Source of the DNA: Hirudo medicinalis | Lineage: Eukaryota; Annelida; Clitellata; Hirudinida; Hirudinidae | DNA length: 11,161 nt | Assembly (NCBI GenBank): GCA_011800805.1 | Contig: MPNW01000342.1 | Coordinates: 33,176 to 44,336 of the forward strand | Direction: 5' to 3' | In this document: piece after piece, positions 7,216 through 11,161 of the stretch | Layout: each line of letters begins with the position of its first letter | Position numbering within the stretch: the first letter of the stretch is position 1 | The notes under the pieces: generated by a model | Database searches by the model: none | What the model saw: the letters and a program-made list of their open reading frames with translations, nothing else | What the model was told of the DNA's origin: nothing | Made by a program: the position numbers and the translations under genes

Positions 7216-7309
7216 GATCTCAGACAAAACATAATCAGTTGAAACCACACCCACGACAATTGCAGGATATTTTCTACTTCTTAGACATAATATTGCGCTG
7301 GGCGTGGCA
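7216..7309 (+). CDS. candidate exon, unknown protein
   Basis: An acceptor AATAATTGTTTCAG is followed by two bases and 30 open codons (SQTKHNQLKPHPRQLQDIFY, then FLDIILRWAW), ending at CA|GTAACA, phase 2. If unspliced the frame stops at TAA in the next codon. The phase-2 exit matches the candidate terminal exon at 8457, and the LINE fragment would then lie in the intron between them. The opposite strand is also open for about 40 codons, so the strand is not certain. Confidence 0.28.
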
Positions 7310-7360
7310 GTAACAATATTAACATAATATATTCAAAAGTAGACTTAATAATAATTGGCA

Positions 7361-7430
7361 TGCAGGTTAGCTCAATGGGCTGCCTTCTGGTGTAGGCAAT
7401 AGTGGTTATGTGTCCGCAACCCAGCCTGCA
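7361..7430 (+). mobile_element. tRNA-like cloverleaf, probable SINE head or tRNA relic
   Basis: Complementary ends TGCAGG (7361) and CCTGCA (7425) form a 6-bp acceptor-like stem. TAGCTCAATGG (7368-7378) matches the pol III A box, with AGC/GCT as D stem. GCCT/AGGC (7382-7385/7394-7397) forms an anticodon-like stem with an 8-base loop. GGTT/AACC (7404-7407/7418-7421) forms a T-arm-like stem whose GGTTATGTGTCC is a poor B box. The T loop is not canonical, so a working tRNA is unlikely. It abuts a poly-G run and the 3' end of an oppositely oriented LINE, so the structure could alternatively belong to that element's 3' UTR. Confidence 0.4.
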
Positions 7431-7463
7431 CCGCCAGGGAGTAGCCTCGGTTAAGGGGCCATA

Positions 7464-7475
7464 GGGGGGGGGGGG
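7464..7475. repeat. poly-G run (12 bases)
   Basis: Twelve consecutive G between the tRNA-like block and the LINE fragment. It is unusual in such an AT-rich region and prone to length error. Confidence 0.9.
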
Positions 7476-7483
7476 TAGATCGA

Positions 7484-8340
7484 TTAAAAAGAGCCTTTAC
7501 GTCCTGTTTGGATGCGTAATGCACTCAAAAGACTGACTAAATGCAAAATAATATGAGTTACGATGTTTGTAAGGCTTGTCATTGGAACACCGCAATCTTT
7601 CCAAAATCTAAACGATTTTTCGGACATCACTCCTCTCCAGTTGCATGTAAATGCGCCAACATTTGGCAGCAACCTTTGAGTGGCAACTGGAGCACTTGTC
7701 AGCATCCAAGCGTGAATATCTCGAGTGTCATATTTCGAGACTTTGTTGTCGTGCACCCGGTCTGGGTTGTAGTCATCTGAGGCAACAGCTACGTCACACA
7801 TTATGTAGGTGTCATTCCTCCATGCACATAAATCTGGTATCTTAATTTGGTATCTTAATCTGGTATCTCAAGTCCCTGTTCTGCAGGGATTCTGGGCTCT
7901 GTTTTTGTTTTGTAGCCTCTTTGTATCAATTCGTTTTCCAATCTTCTCATAACAACATTACGCCTCTCGTGCTTTGGCATTTCTGGATCATGTGCCCCAG
8001 CGACTCTAAGGATCGACAACCTTCATCGCATCCCTGGGAGCCTGCGGGTTCCATCTTGAAGTTCTAAGCCTGCATTGCAGTGCAGCAGCTCGGACCTTCA
8101 TGCATCTGATGCATTGGCCGGATGCAATTCTCGGATCAGCAGCTGAAATCCACTCGCTCATTCCAACTCCCTTGGTGAATGATCTCAATCCTTAGCCATC
8201 TACAGTTTTGTAGAAGCTTTCTGAAACTGCCGCTTTCCAATCCTGTTTTGATTCTTTTGTCTCTGCTGTTCCAAACTTTCGAAAATCTCTCATAATCAGA
8301 GTGTTGTCTCTGAGAACTTTAGTCATGAATTCAAACTTTA
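7484..8340 (-). mobile_element. decayed 3' part of a second non-LTR retrotransposon
   Basis: Minus-strand fragments in changing frames again match the LINE C-terminal order. About 8335-8210 reads TKVLRDNTLIMRDFRKFG onward. 8188-8006 holds the basic CIRCMKVRAAALQCRLRTSR block. About 8020-7965 holds a zinc knuckle CDEGCRSLESLGHMIQKC (C-x3-C-x7-H-x4-C). 7801-7484 reads CDVAVASDD, then NKVSKYD, NVGAFTCNWRGV and a hydrophobic end, as in restriction-like-endonuclease LINEs of the R2/R4 type. In-frame stops (near 8197, 8006, 7950) and frameshifts make it a pseudogene. The triplicated (T)GGTATCTTAAT/C near 7832-7868 is a small internal expansion. It is bordered by an ATT microsatellite at 8359. Clade assignment is inference. 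Confidence 0.72.
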
Positions 8341-8358
8341 TGCAAACTTATTATAATG

Positions 8359-8430
8359 TTATTATTATTATTATTGTTGCTATTATTATTATTATTATTG
8401 TTGCTATTATTATTATTATTATTATTATTC
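8359..8430. repeat. (ATT)n microsatellite with GTTGCT interruptions
   Basis: Two ATTGTTGCT interruptions at a regular interval suggest that a larger unit was duplicated. Confidence 0.85.
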
Positions 8431-8456
8431 AAACTCATTGTTGTTGTTGTTTGCAG

Positions 8457-8546
8457 GTCCTTAAAAAGTAATCACAAGCGAGACTGGCATTCCAAGTTGA
8501 CATGACCTACTTCTGATGACCCTCAAGGTCAAAGTGAGGAAATAAA
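8457..8546 (+). CDS. candidate terminal exon with polyadenylation signal
   Basis: A strong acceptor, TTGTTGTTGTTTGCAG, is followed by G and 15 codons (SLKSNHKRDWHSKLT) and TGA at 8503; a phase-0 reading gives only VLKK and TAA. AATAAA at 8541-8546 follows closely, so the stretch has the shape of a last exon. The phase-2 reading joins in frame to the candidate exon ending at 7309 (CA plus G gives Gln). The product is unknown. Confidence 0.38.
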
Positions 8547-8610
8547 CCAAACAAAACAAACAGGGGAGGACATTCCTTCTTTCGCTACTTGAAAATAATG
8601 GGGGCTGAGT

Positions 8611-8648
8611 GTAATTTGCATGTCCTAATATTTACTGTAATTTGCATG
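8611..8648. promoter_or_regulatory. two POU octamer motifs in a direct repeat
   Basis: TGTAATTTGCATGT occurs twice (8610-8623 and 8636-8649), 26 bases apart. Each copy holds ATTTGCAT, the octamer bound by POU homeodomain proteins. No promoter is placed nearby, so function is a guess. Confidence 0.35.
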
Positions 8649-8659
8649 TAATTTCATAT

Positions 8660-8831
8660 TAATTATTTTGCTGGTCATTAATGTTAAAATATTATTATTT
8701 GTCCACATTACTGCATATTCTTAACTTAAATTAATAAGTTATTAATTATTAATTAACTAATATTATTATATTGTTGTTATTATTATTTCATTAATAACTA
8801 ATATTATAAATTAATAAATTATTAATTATTA

Positions 8832-8882
<51 letters not shown>
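8660..8882. repeat. AT-only stretch ending in (TTA)n microsatellite
   Basis: Repeated AAATTAATAA(A/G)TTATTAATTATTAA blocks at about 8728 and 8808, then pure TTA triplets at 8829-8881. There is no gene. Confidence 0.8.
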
Positions 8883-8883
<1 letters not shown>

Positions 8884-9190
8884 CAACTGTGATAATCAGT
8901 TAGTTGTCATTAATTGATTATGATATTCAGTTAAGTGCATTGCAGAAGAACCTCGTAATGCATGGTAAGCAACATCACAGTAGTTTCCGATTTGAAAGCA
9001 ATTACTTATTTTTAAAACATGAAAAGAATTGAAAATAATCGAAAAGAATAAAAAATAATGAAAAATAATCATCAGTTCAAACTTATCACTGAAGATTATT
9101 ATTATTAATAGTGGTTTGTTTTCTGAAATTATTCACGAAAAATGGAGACACTTGGATTTTTGACTTCACAAACTTCAACAGCTTCCAGCC

Positions 9191-9230
9191 ATGCATCCAT
9201 GCAGGGATGCATCTTTAATTCAGAATTAAA
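9191..9230. repeat. two adjacent small hairpins
   Basis: ATGCATCC (9191) pairs with GGATGCAT (9205) around a 6-base loop. Two bases later TTTAATT (9214) pairs with AATTAAA (9224) around CAG. Both sets of arms are perfect. Confidence 0.6.
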
Positions 9231-9549
9231 TCGAATTATTTAAGATAATTTTTAATAAGAAAACTCTAATATCAGCGGTACCCGTTGTCATAAATAATAT
9301 AAATTCTTTCGGGACAAGATAAATTATGAAATTATAAATTATTTCAAAATTGTTGAATATCATCAGCTCACTAATATTTCAAACTTGCACCCGTCACGGT
9401 TGGCTGATCAGGCCTGACGAGAACATCAGAAGCTCTGAGACCACCAATCTTTATTTCTAATTTTACTGCATTTTTATTTTTAAATTGACAAACTCATAGA
9501 TTCCCGTTTAAAGATGTCTAAACAGACATCGCACTAAAATATCTTTTAG
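9231..9549. other. AT-rich stretch, nothing recognised
   Basis: No supported gene. GC is slightly higher at 9390-9440 without matching splice signals. Confidence 0.4.
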
Positions 9550-9765
9550 AGAGATTTTCCTAAATTATTAGTAAATATTTTTAATCGAAGTCATCATCAT
9601 CATCTTTATTTTAAAAATCATCATCACCATCAACAATATCATCACCATTACTGTCATCATCATCATCGCCGCCGTCGACGTCGTCGTCATCAAAGTCATC
9701 GTCACAACCTTCAGGATCATCAACTCCTCAATGAGAATCACTCAAGCATGAACAAGTTGCAGTAA
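9550..9765 (+). CDS. candidate His/Arg-rich terminal exon over a CAT/CGT repeat
   Basis: Acceptor AAATATCTTTTAG is followed by 71 codons and TAA. The frame starts RDFPKLLVNIFNRS, passes through His runs and an Arg7 run, and ends in a less repetitive tail, QDHQLLNENHSSMNKLQ. Against it: most of the stretch is triplet repeat. The minus strand is also open (9727-9614) as an acidic tail, GCDDDFDDDD and onward, with TAA followed at once by AATAAA (9610-9605). Neither is recognised as a known protein. Confidence 0.25.
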   Translation, partial: RDFPKLLVNIFNRSHHHHLYFKNHHHHQQYHHHYCHHHHRRRRRRRHQSHRHNLQDHQLLNENHSSMNKLQ

Positions 9766-10144
9766 AAACTGGTAAACCTCCACCAGTCAGGTCGTTTTAC
9801 AACCTTTAAACTGATCGCTTTCGCGTTGTATTACTGCGCCACAAAAAATAATCCACCTTTTTATGTCTGCTTATGGGCCTCATTTTGGCAGTACTTAGAG
9901 GTGCAGTATTGATTAAAATGGTCATCGATTAAGTGATTACTTGTATTGATGTGCCATTAAATAGTTATCAAATGTTTTTTTACTCACTTGAAATGAGTAC
10001 ATTGAAATGAGGATATTATGTTAATGAGGATATTATGTTAATGAGCGCAATTTAAAAATACTTTCGTGGAAAAACGTTGATCAATGGCCACCTTATGACG
10101 CAAATTCATGAGAAATTTCCGGAAGGGTTACGAATAAATATGAA
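9766..10144. other. mostly non-coding, with a 17-bp tandem duplication
   Basis: ATGAGGATATTATGTTA occurs twice in tandem (10007-10023, 10024-10040). A small stem, TACTCA/TGAGTA (9981/9994), lies just upstream. A 25-codon minus-strand ATG frame near 9890-9810 exists but has no supporting signals. Confidence 0.45.
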
Positions 10145-10587
10145 ATGATCGACAATTCATCAATCCATCAAGTTGATTTTCAATTATTTATCTCTGTATT
10201 TATGTATTTATTCGTTTATTTGTGTCACTCAATATTATTGAGTTGGGGAACAAGAATGTTGATTCCCTCGACTTGTATTCGTCAACTGCATTTGCATCAA
10301 CATCGCTTCATCAACAATGCACCTCATTATCATTCATTGAAGCTCCTTTCGAATGCTCCAAGTTCACATTCAACACCGGGAAATCCAATTCATCAGCAAT
10401 TCACAACAAATTCGCAATCAATTCACAACGTATTCACAATTCATTTATCATCATTTCAGCGCAAATGCACGAAATTCACCATCAATGCATTAATGCACAA
10501 TTTAAAATGATTCTTAGAGTGCATCCATTCATCGAAAACTACTGGCAACAGGAAGAAATGAATCAATCATGCCTCCAGTCAGATTAA
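10145..10587 (+). CDS. doubtful ORFs: two overlapping long plus-strand frames
   Basis: From ATG 10145 one frame is open for 121 codons; it has a hydrophobic segment (FISVFMYLFVYLCHSILL, about residues 15-32) and then Ser/His/Asn-rich sequence to 10510. Another frame is open from 10177 to 10587 with no ATG near its start and ends EEMNQSCLQSD. The underlying DNA has an imperfect AATTCA(C/T)CAA motif poor in TAA, TAG and TGA in these frames, which may explain both. AATAAA lies at 10719-10724. I cannot choose between the frames. Confidence 0.22.
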
Positions 10588-10737
10588 GTCACACTTTCAT
10601 TGGTCATAAATAATTGATTAAAGTTGCTCAACAACAAATATTAATGCTGAATATTCATTTTTAATCTGCATAATTGACGAAGCGATCTCATCTCAAGATG
10701 AGAATCTTTTTTATTTTTAATAAAAAAATTTTTTAAG

Positions 10738-10851
10738 TCTCCGACAAGTGCTAAGAAATCATTTACAATCACCCAGTGGGCGTACAAGTCATTCCAGGTG
10801 TGCGCCTCCAGGTGCATTTACCTGCCGACACGCACCTGCGCGAACGACTTT
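10738..10851 (+). CDS. candidate internal exon, unknown Cys-containing protein
   Basis: A T-rich tract ending TTTTTTAAG is followed by 38 open codons and a good donor, TTT|GTAAGC, phase 0 at both ends. The frame begins SPTSAKKSFTITQWAYKSFQ and continues VCASRCIYLPTRTCANDF with four Cys. G+C content jumps here. AAG is an infrequent acceptor. The same bases hold nested E-box palindromes, so a regulatory reading competes with the coding one. No family is recognised. Confidence 0.35.
10795..10838. promoter_or_regulatory. nested CAGGTG/CACCTG E-box palindromes
   Basis: CAGGTG at 10795 and 10809, TACCTG at 10819 and CACCTG at 10833. The inner pair forms CAGGT-(5)-ACCTG around a short spacer, and the outer pair CAGGTG...CACCTG encloses it. 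CAGGTG is the site type of Snail, ZEB and E-protein factors. Their role here is inferred. Confidence 0.3.
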
Positions 10852-10985
10852 GTAAGCTCTCATCTGACCTTAGGTACGAGAAGTCGCGAACTTTGTAACC
10901 TTTGAACTTCATCTATTAAGGTTACTTGGAGGTCGTTGGAATGTTGTGGTTGCTGTTATTAACTTGAGTGGTTAGCGTTGCTCCC

Positions 10986-11032
10986 GTCGCCATGGTTACG
11001 ATGCCCTCGATGATTTGAAAATTTTCAAATCA
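10986..11032. promoter_or_regulatory. X-box-like site and 22-bp perfect palindrome
   Basis: GTCGCCATGGTTAC (10986-10999) fits the RFX X-box with one mismatch and shares GCCATGGTTAC with the site at 4601. At 11011-11032 TGATTTGAAAA is followed directly by its reverse complement, a perfect 22-base palindrome. Both precede the exon-like stretch at 11072. Confidence 0.3.
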
Positions 11033-11071
11033 AATTTGTGTTGACCTATCAACTGGCCATTCCACTTACAG

Positions 11072-11161
11072 AATTATAGTTTACTATCGTTCTGGAGGGT
11101 TTGATTTAGAGGCTGTAAACTATGCCACTGAAAGTATTAAATGTCTACATCACCTTTGTTC
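11072..11161 (+). CDS. candidate exon continuing past the right edge
   Basis: A strong acceptor, CATTCCACTTACAG, is followed by A and 29 open codons to the window end. The frame reads IIVYYRSGGFDLEAVNYATE, then SIKCLHHLC, with balanced, protein-like composition. Entry is phase 2. One alternative frame stops at TAG within a few codons and the other at TGA. No family is recognised from this fragment. Confidence 0.45.

Noticed and set aside
7361..7430. Functional tRNA gene
   Set aside because: Non-canonical T loop, 8-base anticodon loop and poor B box.
7541..7845. Plus-strand ORFs over the second LINE fragment
   Set aside because: Antisense to the recognisable retrotransposon endonuclease-region fragment.

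Overview
This looks like nuclear DNA from an invertebrate animal, not a bacterium. It is AT-rich, full of (ATT)n, (CAT)n and (GTGA)n microsatellites, and its coding pieces are short and bounded by GT/AG splice signals. It carries two decayed non-LTR retrotransposon fragments. A lophotrochozoan such as an annelid or mollusc fits best, but that is inference.

The one gene I can read completely is on the minus strand: a two-exon, 207-residue neuropeptide precursor. Exon 1 (2816-2877) encodes a signal peptide. Exon 2 (1514-2075) encodes seven copies of the 12-mer YYLDHFGD(S/N)LLD, separated by KR/KK sites and short acidic spacers. Both sides of the 740-bp intron are phase 2. The peptide resembles pedal peptide/orcokinin-type peptides, which is a tentative family call. 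The intron holds a cluster of CAGATG/CAGGTG E-boxes, and a splice acceptor lies four bases before the start codon.

Layout: 1-1320 is AT-rich with a few unresolved exon-like islands. 1404-2940 is the neuropeptide gene. 3029-3570 is a CAT-type microsatellite that runs into a plus-strand exon encoding a membrane anchor (to 3771). 4598-4830 is a promoter-like stretch with two RFX X-box motifs ahead of a short candidate first exon. 5081-5830 and 7484-8340 are minus-strand LINE 3' pieces with several frame breaks. 6443-6690 is a GTGA microsatellite interrupted by an unknown base. 7361-7430 folds as a tRNA-like cloverleaf. 8457-8546 looks like a terminal exon with AATAAA, followed by two POU octamers. 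9550-10851 holds low-confidence exon candidates. 11072 to the end looks like an exon leaving the window.

Many short open frames here occur on both strands with splice-like borders. Except for the neuropeptide gene and the LINE pieces, the exon calls are proposals, and I give the competing reading where I saw one.
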